Of a stretch of DNA of 64,000 bases, positions 33,019 through 45,197 are shown piece after piece. The stretch is from Thinopyrum elongatum (taxonomy: Eukaryota; Streptophyta; Magnoliopsida; Poales; Poaceae), in assembly GCA_011799875.1 (NCBI GenBank), contig CM022302.1, positions 379,252,175 to 379,316,174 of the forward strand. Reading direction: 5' to 3'. Position 1 is the first letter of the stretch; the number at the start of each line of letters is the position of its first letter. The notes beneath the pieces are model-generated. The model did not search any database. It saw nothing but the letters and a program-made list of their open reading frames with translations, and was not told the origin of the DNA. The translations under genes and the position numbers were made by a program.

Positions 33019-34844
33019 ATCTATGCATTATGCCAAGCTAGGGGCATAAAACGATAGCGCTTGTTGGGAGGCAACCCAATGAATAAAATTTATTTTTACC
33101 TTTTTCTTTCTATTCTTGAGTGCTTGCACAATTATGCTACTGTTATGATTGTGTTTTTGTGTTTTAATTCGTGTTTGTGCCAAGTAAAGCCTTTGGGATC
33201 ATGTTGGGTGATAGTTGATTTGATCTTGTTGAAAAACAGAAACTTTTGCGCCCAGTACTAGAATTTTTAAAAATAACAGAGGCCTGATAAAATTCTGAAT
33301 TGTTTACACAAGATTGATATACAAATTGCCTGCGTTGTCCTTATTTTTTAGAATTTTGTAGTTACAGAAGTATGGTAAAAGTCCAGATTACTACAGACTG
33401 TTCTGTTTTTGACAGATTCTATTTTTGTTGCATTGTGTGCTTATTTTGATGAATCTATGGATTGTATCAGGGGTTATAAGCCATGGTAAAGTTAGAATAC
33501 AGTAGGTATAATGCAATAATAAAATATGAATGGGTTTGCAATAGTACTTAAAGTAGTGATTTGCTTTATTATAGTAACGGATCTCATGAAGGTTTTGTTA
33601 AGTTTTGTGTGATTGAAGTTTTCAAGTTTTGGGTGAGATCACGATGGATGAAGGAATAATGAGTGAAAAGAGCCTAAGCTTGGGGATGCCCATGGCACCC
33701 CAAGGTAATATTCAAGGAGAATCAAGCAACTAAGCTTGGGGATGCCCCGGAAGGCATCCCCTCTTTCTTCTAACAACCATCGGTAATTTTACTTGGAGCT
33801 ATATTTTTATTCATCACATATCATGAGTTTTGCTTGGAGCGTCTTATATTATATGAGTCTTTGGTTGTTCTGCTTTTTTGTTTGTCACAATCATCCTTAC
33901 TGGACACACCTATTTTAGAGAGCCATAATTATGCTATGATTTGTTAGAATTGCTCTATGCGCTTCACTTAAATTTTTTTGAGCTATGGAATGGCTCTAGT
34001 GCTTCACTTATATCTTTTTGAGCACAGTGGTGCTTTAATTTTTGAAGAAATACTCTCATGCTTCACTTAGATTAATTTGAGAGTCAGTAAATTTTTGAAG
34101 AAATTCTCTCATGCTTCACTTATATTATTTTGAGAGATGAAAATTTTTATGCTCATGTTCTTCACTGAAATTTGTTTGAGCTTGTCAAAAGCAATTGCAA
34201 TATATGAAATTAGTCACAAAGTGATAGATATTCAAGAGGGATATAATAAAAACTTTCATGAAGACCACTGGACAAAATAAACTTGATTCTTTGTAATAGT
34301 TTTGAGATATGATGATAGTAATATATGAGTCATGTTGGTGAGTAATTATGCTTTAGTAAGAATATTGGTGTTAAGGTTTGTGATTCCCTATGCAAGCACA
34401 AAAGTCAATAGTTATGCAATGAAATTACATCCTACTTGTGGTGCATTATTCGATGTTAGTTATGCTTAATGCTTGTTTATGAGAATTTTTGTTTCTTGGT
34501 TGGTTGCTTCTCAATCTATTTGCTAGCCTCCATTTGTACTAAGTGGGAATACTACTTGTGCATCCAAAATCCTTACACCCAGTTATGCCATATGAGTCCA
34601 CCATACCCACCTATATGCGGTATTTCCGTGCCGTTCTAAGTAAATTTGTATGTGCCAACTCTAATTTTCAAAATGAATTTCCTTTTTGTGTGCTCGTACC
34701 GCTCATGAAGCGGCAGGGGGTGTCCAATATTTTTCCATGCTAGATGTGTTATTCTCAAGATGAGTGTTCATTCACTTGTCATTGCACGAGAGTGTGGCGG
34801 TAATAGGGATGCCCAGTCCCGAAATGAAAAAGAAATTTACTTTA
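33019..34844 (+). other. Element B 3' untranslated region, first part
   Basis: Noncoding. It contains two extra AAGCTTGGGGATGC motifs (about 33676 and 33734) around a GGGGATGCC/GGCATCCCC inverted pair. It also has several copies of GCTTCACTTA(T/A)AT...TTTGAG at about 33960-34180. A segment at about 34490-34835 is nearly the same as 63570-63895 in element E. It ends at TSD tta, where CACTA 2 begins. Confidence 0.65.
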
Positions 34845-35640
34845 CACTAGTACAGCGAGGTGCTATACAAATGGTTTTTAACCCCTTTCCACGACGGCAT
34901 TTGGAACCGTCGCCAAGTGAGTGACTGCGATAGGGGGGTCCTTCCCACACGACCCAGAAACCGTCGGGGATATGGAGCCATGATCTAGAGGCCTTGCAAA
35001 ATGTAATCGTGTGCGATGCAGCACACACTAAATTCTTTCGCACGTGTGGGATTGGTGATTAAATGTTTCTAATGACGCAGTGAAACCAAACGGTGTGTCG
35101 TAATGAACCGTTTGGGAAACAGTATGTAAGGCACACGGGACAACATATGAACTGTGTGCGATATGTGCCCCATCGGACGCGAGTTTTCTGCGGAACCCGT
35201 CTGCCATGCAAGACTCCATCGCACACGTTTCCCAACAATTACCGTGTGGGATAATGTTCTATCACAAACGGTTCAAGAGCCCCTTCGCACACATACAAGT
35301 GTTGCAGACCAATTTTGATTTGTTGTGTATCACCCACGGTTGCGGCAAGAGTGACATGTGCTTTTCATTTGTGATCCAACATGTTTCATGAAAAATTTAC
35401 GACTGGGATTGTATTTTACATTGGGTAAGGTTTACTCCGAGCTCTCGTGTGCGATAACGTGATATCACAAACGGTTCCGGAGCCCCTACGCACACGTAGT
35501 AGTGCTGCAAATCATTTGCGATCTGCTGTGTATCACCGACGGTTCTGCTATGATTGACGTATGCTTTCCGATGTGGATCGCACACACTCATTTAATTGAA
35601 CCGTGTGCGGAGCAATTGCCAGGTTAAAACAAAAATATCC
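34845..35640. repeat. CACTA 2 left subterminal repeats
   Basis: Degenerate repeats of CGTGTGCGATA, ATCACAAACGGTT and similar words in both orientations. They are shared with the other three element ends in the window. Confidence 0.75.
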
Positions 35641-35872
35641 CATTTTGAATCGGCATGCAAAAAGCAAATTCGCCACAATATTCAATTGAACAAATAGTGT
35701 CCACAGGAAGAACATTCATCAGATTTTGAAACAATTGCAGTTGAACATATGGTAGCTAAATTCCAATGATTTGTCGACACATATATGCATTATATAATTA
35801 ATCATAGTGTACGAAATACAAAGACCTCATTAGATGGAAAACAATGGATCCATGCGTATATGTTTAGCGGCT

Positions 35873-37123
35873 AACTCTTACTCAATGTTTCAGGAGAAGG
35901 CATGCTGAAATCTTCATTATCACCAGTGGGATTGATGTAGTGAATCAGGAAGAAGTCGCTGATAAATCTCCGAACCATCAGCAATTCACCAGCGGGGAGC
36001 GGTTCAGGGGTCCTCGGTTCTAAGATGAGCTGCAGTATTTTTAAGATCAGAGTGTGCCATATGAGTGGAGTAGAAGATATTAATTAAGATAGACTTACTG
36101 GTACTAATTCGCGAGCATCTTCACAACTATCAGCAGATTTGCAGATGGAGATCATGTGTCTGCAAACATAGTATCCACAAAGGTTGGTCCCTGCTTGTTG
36201 CTGAGGACACTGAAATTTTTTGTACAGAATTAGTCATGTATTTGTCCTGTTAGGATTAACCTAACCGGTGTTAGATGTATTTTTTTTCTTTGGACAGAAA
36301 TAGAAAGAGGTTTATTTAGAAGCTTGAACATTTGACTAGCATAAGAAAAGGTATTTCTAGACTATTGGATAAATTTTCCGAAAATAACGGATTTCGGTGT
36401 GTTACAAAAGAAACAATCTCGTGCTGCAGAGGTAGTTCTCTCTTGAACAGGTTCCCTGGTTTAGTTTTCCACAATGCGAGCACACTGCAAATGAAGATGA
36501 ATTTTGACAACATCAATTATTGAACCAGATATGAATGCAAATTAATTTCAACATCATAGAATTCAATACCTATCCATGAAATGCTGAAGATGCGTCAGAT
36601 CCTGAGTGTTTGTTGACTCTCTGAGAGAATCCATGTAGTAAACTGTATTCTTGTTTGGAACAATGAATACCAATATCCAGAGATTGCTACATATTAAGAA
36701 AGCATTGAACTTATGAATTATGTCAAAATCTAAAAGACAATCAGTGTATGCGTGGTTGTTTACTTGACTTACCGTTCATGATATGGCCAGAGAAATGATT
36801 CTGCATGGGACGTGTTTTCGAAGACACGGATGACCGTGTTAATGGCCCAGTCCCGTAGGTCCTTACCATCTAATGTTGTGCCATTTGCTAATGCAGGATC
36901 TATGAAATACACACTCTCCCTTTTTCTTCTCTGCGCATTCAATCCCCTGAGAGGAATAAAATGCAATTAGTTGTTTATCATTTACAGCCTTGTATGGAGA
37001 AGTTGATCAGAGTTTGTTAAGTACTTACAAAATCAGGCATCTAACAAGAGTGGCATTGAGCTTGTTGAAGTTGAAGAAGAGATCTAAGTCCTCGAAACTC
37101 ACATTGATGGAACCAGCATCGTG
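35873..37123 (-). pseudogene. Ulp1-like (C48) peptidase exons of the CACTA 2 TNP1-type gene
   Basis: Exon-like blocks on the minus strand are about 37040-37123, 36770-36954 (SVYFIDPALANGTTLDGKDL ... SFLWPYHER, donor GTAAGT), 36571-36688 (LWILVFIVPNKNTVYYMDSL), 36100-36212 (CPQQQAGTNLCGYYVCRHM), and 35873-36030 (RRFISDFFLIHYINPTGDN, then TAG). The D of MDSL, the Q of CPQQQ and the C of LCGYYVC match the conserved Asp, Gln and nucleophile Cys of C48 (SUMO-protease-like) peptidases. The residue expected to be the catalytic His, just before WIL, appears to be Leu, so activity is doubtful. Similar C48 regions are known in grass CACTA and Mutator-like elements. The role there is unclear. Confidence 0.65.
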
Positions 37124-37738
37124 TTAGAAATGATCTCTGTTGTAGTGGACTAGCAGAACATGATGACCTACTGACATTTGATCCATGCAATATTTATGTA
37201 ACTCGCGGCAACTAGAGCTACACTCATCAAAGTATTCGCCAACAAGAAATGGCTGGCCATGGACATAATTGTGTGCTTCAAGTACGTCTGCTTTATTTTT
37301 AGCAAGCTGCAAAGCTATTTCTTCATCATCCATGCCGTCAGAAATAATACTACTCCCCGATTCGAATAACCTGCTGTTAATTTGGTTCTGGGCGAGGAGT
37401 GCTTTAAGTAAGAAGCAATCGTTCTCTTTCCTCTTCGCTCTCCCGGCGCGCTTCCTCGCGGGTTCAACCTTTTTGGCCGCTTCCTTCTTGGTACTTGAAG
37501 CATTTCTGGTAGAACGTCTGGTTGGCTGAAAGGTAGACTGCCGAGCAGACGGTGAAGCTTCGACGGACTGCTTAGCAGACGGTTTAGCTATGCCGGACCG
37601 CTGAGCTGGCGGTGCTGCTGTGACAGACTGCTGGGCTGTAGGAGCAGAGGCATTGGACTGCTGACCATGTGTTGAAGCTATGTTGGGTTTCTGCGCAGGT
37701 GGTGCCAACTTGTCGGTGTGCTGAGGAGGCCGTGCCAA
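37124..37738 (-). pseudogene. Ser/Pro/Gln-rich linker and C48 N-terminal part, CACTA 2
   Basis: Open frame of 204 codons. It starts with repeated segments of the type A(Q/K)QSV.A.P(P/S)AQ(Q/R)S, then a basic patch (KKVEPARKRAGRAKRKEND) that could be a nuclear signal. Next comes GMDDEEIALQLAKNKADVLEAHNYVHGQPFL and a segment HHVLLVHYNRDHF. The frame stops at 37124, but the same frame continues into SINVSFEDLDLLFNF..., so the stop is an in-frame lesion. It belongs to the same gene as the flanking entries, not to a separate one. Confidence 0.6.
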
Positions 37739-38004
37739 CGCGTTGGTTTGCTGAGTAGGAAGTGTTGACGCATTGGCATGCTGATCACGCGGCTGCGGAC
37801 CGACGGACTGATGAGCAGTCAGTTCTGGACCTACAGACTGCTTACCAGGTTGGTCTACTGAGCATGTGCTACAGCTAGGTCTCCCCCCTCTACTTCAGCG
37901 GCCGGCATCTGAACCGGTGGTGCGTCTTCAGCAGTTGTAGGCCTTGTCACTGGCTGCTCTGGGGTGGACGATGACACGGCCTGTACGGCACAAAGTCGGG
38001 CCGG

Positions 38005-39680
38005 CTAATCACAGGTTGATGCATCAGCCATCGGATTATGAGTATTAGGTTCTTTGGGCGAAGCACGCGAGAGCTGCTGTGGCAAGGAGAGCGTCACCGG
38101 TTGAGGGGCGACATTGGTTGCCCTTGGCGGGGCTTCAGGGATCTCATCCATGAACTCTATTTCCTTTCGTGGCCACTGGATGTGATGTAACAGTGTTTCT
38201 CCCAAGATCCTTTGCTCATCAAAGTCTCCTAGGACATTCTTCAGGGCAAATTCATTGAATCCAGGCTTTACTTCAGTCACGTAGCACTTCACACAGCCTG
38301 GCTTCAATGGCACATTGTCCAACAAGAGGCCCTCTTCCAAGAAGGGTGGGCAAACCCAGGCTGTTGCACATTTTAATGTACCTTCGTAATGTGTAAGCAC
38401 GCCCTTCAGTCTGTCTTTCATTCCAGATAGATCAGATATAGCATCATCATGAGCAGCTGCAGTCTCAGTGTCGCTGGGGTCAGCTGATGCACATCTACTC
38501 TTGTGCGGTGTTGTCGTGCAATAACCAGCATCCTCCATGCCCGCCTCCCCTCCCATCTGCTGGCTATCTGTCAGTGTTAGAGTCTTCTGCATCATCATTG
38601 ACTCCTCAATATCCTTTCGAATCGCCGGATACATGTCCTTCCTCAACCTTTCATACAATTCATTCTGCTTCATTTCACTCCTCGCTTTTTTCATGCTGAG
38701 CCTCTCTTCTTTGCTAAGTGTGAAAGCCCTCTTGTGCAGGACATTAACACCTATAGCCCTTGCACGGCCAGGGGGCTCTCTTGTTTCCAGAGCATCGGAC
38801 AGAATGTCACATGGCCCTGAGTTCCTGTAGAACCTTCCAGGGATCTTGGAAGCCTTTAACATCACGCGATACAGTTCTTCGTCATGTGAGTTTTCAAAGT
38901 AATAAGCTCTGTCATCATGCCTCCTTGCGCGTGCCCGCAAGTAGTCTCTAGCGCGTTCGCCCCTGATTTCACTAAAGGCCGGTTTCCCACCCACCGCTAC
39001 TGCTTCTTTGTCCTCCTGGTCCCATATCGGTTTCATGCCGTAGTATCCTGCCACACCCATATGGTGGGGGTGTGTGTTCCTCTTCTGAAGTTCCGATTGC
39101 TTGGCACTCTTCTCAGCAAACTCTGTAGTTGCCTTGACCCTTTTGAATTCTGCCCAGTCTGCCTTTGTAATTTGGGGGTATGCGGGGATTGGGTCCTTGC
39201 CTTCACTCAAGTACTTCTTGTACAGCACGTGCTTCCAGTTTCTCCAAGCATCCCTAGCCTTCTTCAGTGCAGCGTGTTCCACCTGCATTCTCCACTGCTC
39301 TGGAATGTTGAAGTGATCCATGATCTCCTGGACTATCCTTTGCCGTGTTTCTGTGTCAGCCTTCCAAAACCCCGGCAGATTAATGTTGAGCCTTGCCCTG
39401 CCAACAAATCCACACACACTCCTAAACCTCATGCGTGCTTTATCTGGTTTAGTTGGAGCCCAAGATTTAAATCAATCTCGGTTACTTCATATACACCTTT
39501 AGGCTGGTGTGTGGGCTTCCTTGGAGCGTTCCTCCGTGTCCTGACCGGAAGGGCAATTGCTGCAGCTCTATCCCGTTCAAGATTACTTGATCCCTCACCA
39601 TCTGCTGAAGACCTAGGGTTGTCGGAATCAGATGAAGATACATCGCCTGAAGCATGAGTGCTGTCGCTGCTACTCGACAT
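38005..39680 (-). pseudogene. TNP1-like protein (plant transposase_24 type), CACTA 2
   Basis: Two overlapping frames of one gene: 39429-39680 (Ser/Asp-rich start, then RTRRNAPRKPTHQPKGVYEV) and 38005-39432. A frameshift near 39445 separates them. The long frame carries the En/Spm-type region: FWKADTETRQRIVQEIMDHF, an aromatic-rich helix block (DAWRNWKHVLYKKYL), FEEL-type KADWAEF, then an ELYRVM...KIPGRFY region and a Lys/Glu coiled-coil. TNP1-type proteins bind the subterminal repeats and assist TNP2. After the stop at 38005 the sequence continues with further stops into the linker and C48 exons, so the gene is degenerate. An intron may also be present. Assignment rests on overall similarity to plant En/Spm proteins. 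Confidence 0.72.
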
Positions 39681-39689
39681 CTACAGAGA

Positions 39690-40464
39690 ACACATGCGAA
39701 ACTCAGGAAAGGAGGATAAGCATAAAACTAACAACTTGGTATCAAGCTGTCTAAACATGTCATGCAATAATTTAGAAAATGTACGGCTTATTTGTTAAGT
39801 TTGTGTGACTCGGGCGCCCGCGATCTGGAAATCGGCAGTAACTTATTGGAACAAATACAGCTTATATGTACTAGTTAGGAAGGTAGATAATGAACATATA
39901 TATGCTCTCCGTTATTTTATAGCCAATTTGGGAACATACGGAATGAAATGGGAAGAGGGATTGCGAGGAAATATGCCTCACCGCGATGGAGAGCAGTAAC
40001 TAACAGGTTTCTTAATGCAAACCCGGCCGGACCACAGGAGAGGCGAGGGTTATAGGATCGATATGCTCGAGGGTGGCTGGCGAGCAAACAAAGACGGTGA
40101 GGCGCGGGCAGCCGCGTGTTGGGAACGGCAGTGGAGGTAGGGTTGACGTCGAAGAGCGGGCACACGGCCGGGGTGAGCACGCTGGCGCCGGAGAGGGTTC
40201 TGGTGTGGATCTGGGGGAGGGGGGAGCTGGCGATGGAGATTGGGTGGACTAGTTGAGTGAAACGCGGGCGGGCGATGGGGGGTGTTGGCGGCCTAGGTGA
40301 AAAGGGTGAAAAAATATCCCCGGTCGCCACGCGGAAAGGCCTATGTAAACGGTTGCCTCTAAGCGCTCGTGTGCACAAAGAGAATAATTTCGTTTGAAAT
40401 GAAGACGTACTAATTTTGAAATGAAGACCTGAGTTCATCGTTTCGCCTCTAAATTTTTCCCACG
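39690..40464. other. Upstream region of the TNP1-like gene in CACTA 2
   Basis: No supported gene. The GC-rich part at about 40020-40300 probably includes the promoter or leader of the minus-strand gene. A long minus-strand frame here (39917-40561) overlaps the tandem array and has no domain. Confidence 0.35.
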
Positions 40465-43400
40465 TTAAGCAATCACCATTATACCACGGATTTGATTTGC
40501 TGGCGCATTTTAGGTCTCGTGTGCTATATTTAAGACATTTTTTTTGGCATTTACCGTGCATTTTGGCATATAAATCAAATCCTAGCCGGACTGCATTTGC
40601 TGTCGAAAGGGATAAGGATTATCATTCGATCTGGGAGCATCCAACGGTGCAGACGTATGATCCGTGGGGTTTGGGTTCTGGCCAATCAAAACGCACGACT
40701 CAGATCGCGCGCGCAGCAAGGGGGGGGCATCGGCCACGGTTTGGTAGGCACACGGCTTTCGTGACTGAACCGTGTGCTATTTGAAAACATTTACATGAAC
40801 TAACAGCATATTTTCGTTTGAATGAAAACAAGAGTTCATCGTTTTGCCTCCAAATTGTTTTCCACTGTAAGAAATCACCATTGTACCCTATCGTTTGATT
40901 TTCTGGTGCATTTGAGGTATCGTTTGCTATATTTGAGTCGTTTGCTATAATCGCAACTACACGTGGGTGCGAGCTAGCAAGATCATTTGTGTGTCGCTTT
41001 GGGATTTTTCATTCATTATTCGAGAAATGGGAAAAAAATTCAAATAGTTCGGTCGTAGGGTGCGGCCGGAGGCGTAGGCCTTCTTGGTATTCTAATTACA
41101 GGAAATGCATATAGAGTCCAGAAATAATGAAAATCGGTGTGTCACCGTGGCGTGCTCTCAGGATCCCATGGAAAAAAATTGGTAAAGTTTGGCACAAGTT
41201 TTGATGCTCACACCTTCCAAATCGGAGCATCTCACAAGAAGGATCATAGTTTCCAAAAGGAGACGCGGCACTTCGGACTCCAATCGTCAGTGACTACATC
41301 GTTCCGCCTCGAATTTTTTTCACGGTAAACAATCACGTATATACCCTATGTTTGATTTTCTGGCCCATTTCAGGTCTCGTCTGCTATATTTAAGTCATTT
41401 TTTTGCACTTACCTTGCATTTAGTGCATATAAATTCAAAACCGTTCTACAACTACATCTGGGTGTTAGTTAGCAAAAAAGGTGTACAAATCATTTGTGTG
41501 TCGCTTTGCGAATTTTCATCCATTGTCCGAGAAACGGGGAGAAGTTTCAAACATTTCGGCCGCGAGGTGCGGCCATCGGTGTAGGCCTAGTTGGTATTTA
41601 ATTACAGGGAATTCAGATGGAGTCCAGACATCATCAAAATCGGTGTGTGCCCGTGGCGTGCTCTCACGACCCCGGGGAAAAAATTTGGTAAAGTTTGGCA
41701 CAAGTTTTGATGATCGCTCCTTCCAAACTGGAGCATCTCACATGAAGGACCATGGTTTCCAAAAGGAGACGTGTCAATTCAAACTCCAGTGGTCGGTAAC
41801 TTCATCGTTTGGCCTCATAAAAATTTCCACGGTACGCAATCACCATTATACCACGGGTTTGATTTTCTAACGCATTTCAGGTATCGTTTGCTATATTTAA
41901 GACATTTTTTGAATTTAACATGCAATTTGTGGATATAAATAAAATCACAACCGGAACTGCATGTGCTGTCGAAAGGGATGAGGATTACCGTTCGATCAAG
42001 GAGAATCCAACGGTGCAGACGTACGATCCGTGGGGTTTGGGTTCTGGCCAATCAGAACGCACGACTCAGATCGCGCGCGCGGCAGGGGGCATCGGCCACG
42101 GTTTAGTAGGCACACGGCTTTCGTGAGTGAACTGTGTGCTATTTGAAAACATTTACATGAACTAACAGCATATTTTCGTTTGAATGAAAACATGAGTTCA
42201 TCGTTTCACCTCCAATTTTTTTTTCACGATAAGAAATCATGATTGTACCCTATGGTTCAATTTTTTGGTGCATTTGAGATCTCATTTGCTATATTTGAGT
42301 CATTTGAGATCTCGCAACTACACGTGGGTGTTAGCAAGATCATTTGTGTGTCGCTTTGCAAGTTTTCATTCATTGTCCGAGAAACGGGAAAAAATTCAAA
42401 CAGTTCGGCCGCAGGGTGCGGCCACAGGCGTAGGCCTTGTTGGTTTTTTAATTACAGGAAATGCATATAGAGTCCGGAAATAACGAAAATCATTGTGTCA
42501 CTGTGGCGTGCTCTCACTATCGCATGGAAAAAAATTGGTAAAGTTTGGCACAAGTTTTGGTGCTCGCACCTTCCATACCGGAGCATCTCACAAGAAGGAT
42601 CATATATAGTTTCCAAAAGGAGACGCGGCACTTCGGACTCCAAATCGTCAGTGACTACATCGTTCTACCTCGAAAAAAATTATGGTAAACAATCACGGAT
42701 ATACCCTTGGTTTGATTTTCTGGCCCATTTCAGGTCTCGTCTGCTATGTTTAAGTCATTTTTTGCACTTACCTTGCATTTAGTGCATATAAAGTCAAAAC
42801 CCTACTACAACTACATGTGGGTGTTTTAGTTAGGCTATACTTAGGCTACTCATAGTGGAGAGTATCATATACTAGTATCATGCATATGATACTAGTGTAT
42901 GATACTACCTTTAATTATAGTGCATAGTATAATAGAGTAGTATCATAGATGATCATATTTATTGCCATGCATGACACAAATTAGCATCGCATTTAACATG
43001 ATACGATATCTACCTATATGTTACTCTAACCCTCTCTATCTTCTTTAATTCTTTGCCACATCAGCATACTTGCTATTTCCGAGTGCATGATACCGGCTAT
43101 GATACCACCACTATGGCCAGCCTTATAGTGGGGAGTATTATATACTAGTATCATGCATATGATACTAGTGTATGATACTATGTACCTTCATAGTGCATAG
43201 TATCATAGAGTAGTATCATAGATGACCGTATTTATGGCCATGCATGACACAAAGTAGTATAGCATTTATTATGTTACGGTATCTACCTATGTTACTCTAA
43301 CCCACTCTCCCTTCTTTAATTCCTTGCCACATCATCATATTTGTTATTCCCGAGTGCATGATACCGGCTATGATACCCCCACTATGGCCAGCCTTAGCAA

Positions 43401-44060
43401 AGAAGGTGTACAAATCATTTGTGCATTGCTTTGCGAGTTTTCATCCGTTTGTCCGAGAAGCGGGGAGAAGTTTCAAACATTTCGGCCGCGAGGTGCGACC
43501 ACTGGCGTAGGCCTAGTTGGTATTTTAATTACAAGAAATTCAGATGGAGTCCAGACATCATCAAAATCGATGTGTGCCCATGGCGTGCTCTCACGACCCC
43601 GTGGAAAAATTTTGGTAAAGTTTGGCACAAGTTTTGATGATCGCTCCTTCCAAACCGGAGCATCTCACATGAAGGATCATGGTTTCCAAAAGGAGACGTG
43701 TCAATTCAAACTCCAGTGGCCGGTGACTTCATCGTTTGGCCTCATAAAAATTTCCACGGTACGCAATCACCATTATACCACAGGTTTGATTTTCTGGCAC
43801 ATTTCAGGTATCATTAGCTATATTTAAGACATTTTTTGAGTTTAACATGCATTTTATGCATAAAAATAAAATTACAACCGGAACTGCATTTGCTGTCGAA
43901 AGGGATGAGGATTGCCGTTCGATCTGGGAGCATCCAACGGTGCAGACGTATGATCCGTGGGGTTTGGGTTCTAGCCAATCAGAAAGCACGACTCAGATTG
44001 CGCGCGGGGTTTGGTCGGCACACGGCTTTCATGAACGGATCGTGTGCTATTCGCAAAACA
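40465..44060. repeat. Tandem array, ~1366-bp unit, about 2.3 copies, CACTA 2
   Basis: The landmark GCAATCACCATTATACCAC begins at about 40469, 41837 and 43764. The first spacing is about 1368 bp. The second is about 1927 bp and becomes about 1366 when the 561-bp MITE insertion is removed. Each unit has a block with GGTGCAGACGTATGATCCG and a CCAATCA box, plus sub-blocks with AAAATCGGTGTGTC and CAAGTTTTG. Small ORFs repeat with the unit and are not genes. Confidence 0.85.
42833..43393. mobile_element. Two head-to-tail Harbinger/Tourist-type MITE copies
   Basis: Two direct copies of a ~275-bp unit (second starting at about 43117), each with AGTATCATGCATATGATACT near its start and ending CCACTATGGCCAGCC. 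The outer ends are roughly inverted (GGCTA...ATAGTGG and CCACTATGGCCAGCC) and are flanked by tta (42830-42832 and 43394-43396). The empty site is visible at about 41466 in the neighbouring array unit (TTAGTTAGCAAAAAAGG). The 3-bp TTA target is typical of PIF/Harbinger MITEs. Confidence 0.8.
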
Positions 44061-44303
44061 AATTGCATATCTTTTGTTCACACATACTGGAGTGAGATCA
44101 ATTGAGTGTGCTACCTCTATGATATATAATAATAATAATAATAATAAACAGTTCATATTCATTGCCTGAGCTGACAGCATATCAAGGTCAACATATTAAC
44201 GGTTCTTGCATCAACAGAAAACTGGGCATAACTCACAAATTCAGTACACGCGACAGTTCCAAATTGAACAAATTAAGTTGCAGGGTAGGCATAAAGACTA
44301 GTC

Positions 44304-45197
44304 TTACGGCTTAATTCCCATGTACATGGGGGAACTGGGATGATTACGTTGACCCCGAATGAACTTGGGTTTTTTGATGATTTTACGCTTCTCTGTTACA
44401 TGGGTGCGTGATCCCTTGGCTGGCAACTCAGCAAATTCATCGTACTCGTCCTCATCGGCAACATCCTCAACACCCAGTACCCTCCTCTTCCCATGCATCA
44501 CTACATGGCAGTTCTTATGCAAGGGGTCTTCCGCATAGAAAATCTGGGTAGCATCGCTGGCAAGAATGAATGGGTCCACGTGATATGCCATCGTTGTCCT
44601 GTTAACACAGGTCTTCCTGTAATCATCAACCTTTACATGATCAAGAGGGATCCATGCACACCTGAATAATGCCACCTTAACTTTCACATAGTTAAGCTCC
44701 CAAATCTCTTTGATGGTTCCATAGTATACCCTTTTATCAGCTTCATCTACAGTCATGCATTCTATTCGAACAGAGCTGTTCTGATATGAGGTCTTCTCAT
44801 CATGTTCCTCGGTGTAGAACGTGTATCCATTTATGTCATATGCTTGGTACGTCAACACCGTAGGTGACGCCTTTTGTGCCAACCACGTAGCAATGTCATC
44901 GATGGATCCTTGTGCCAAACGATTCTTCAGCCATTCGGCGTGGTTCTTAGTGTGCTCCTTCATCTCCACATCTGATGAAGGCACCATTGGTAAGATGCTT
45001 TGGCGTATCTCCGCAAAGTGTTCTTCGGCATAAGCGCTAAGAACTGGGCTGTTAAGTAGTACCGTCAAATGGGCTATCTCTGCCAATTCTCCGGGTGCAG
45101 CCATTTGCGTGCCAGCAAGGACCGGCTTACCTTTCAGCCTTCCCTCGTGGCGAGAGAGGGGCAAACCTATAGGTCTTTGTTCATGTATTCTGTGCAA
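44304..45197 (-). pseudogene. TNP2 transposase C-terminal region (DUF4216-like), CACTA 2
   Basis: 297 codons overlapping the end of the upstream TNP2 frame by about 30 bp, so one frameshift joins them. The central part reads YYGTIKEIWELNYVKVKV followed by FRCAWIPLDHV, the hallmark of the conserved C-terminal domain of plant TNP2 proteins. The end is basic (KRKIIKKPKFIRGQR) and may aid nuclear entry or DNA binding. TNP2 is the catalytic transposase that cuts the element ends. Ends at TAA 44304. Confidence 0.82.

Noticed and set aside
39917..40561. 214-codon minus-strand ORF in CACTA 2
   Set aside because: Spans the GC-rich leader and the tandem array, no domain, and the array units lack the frame.
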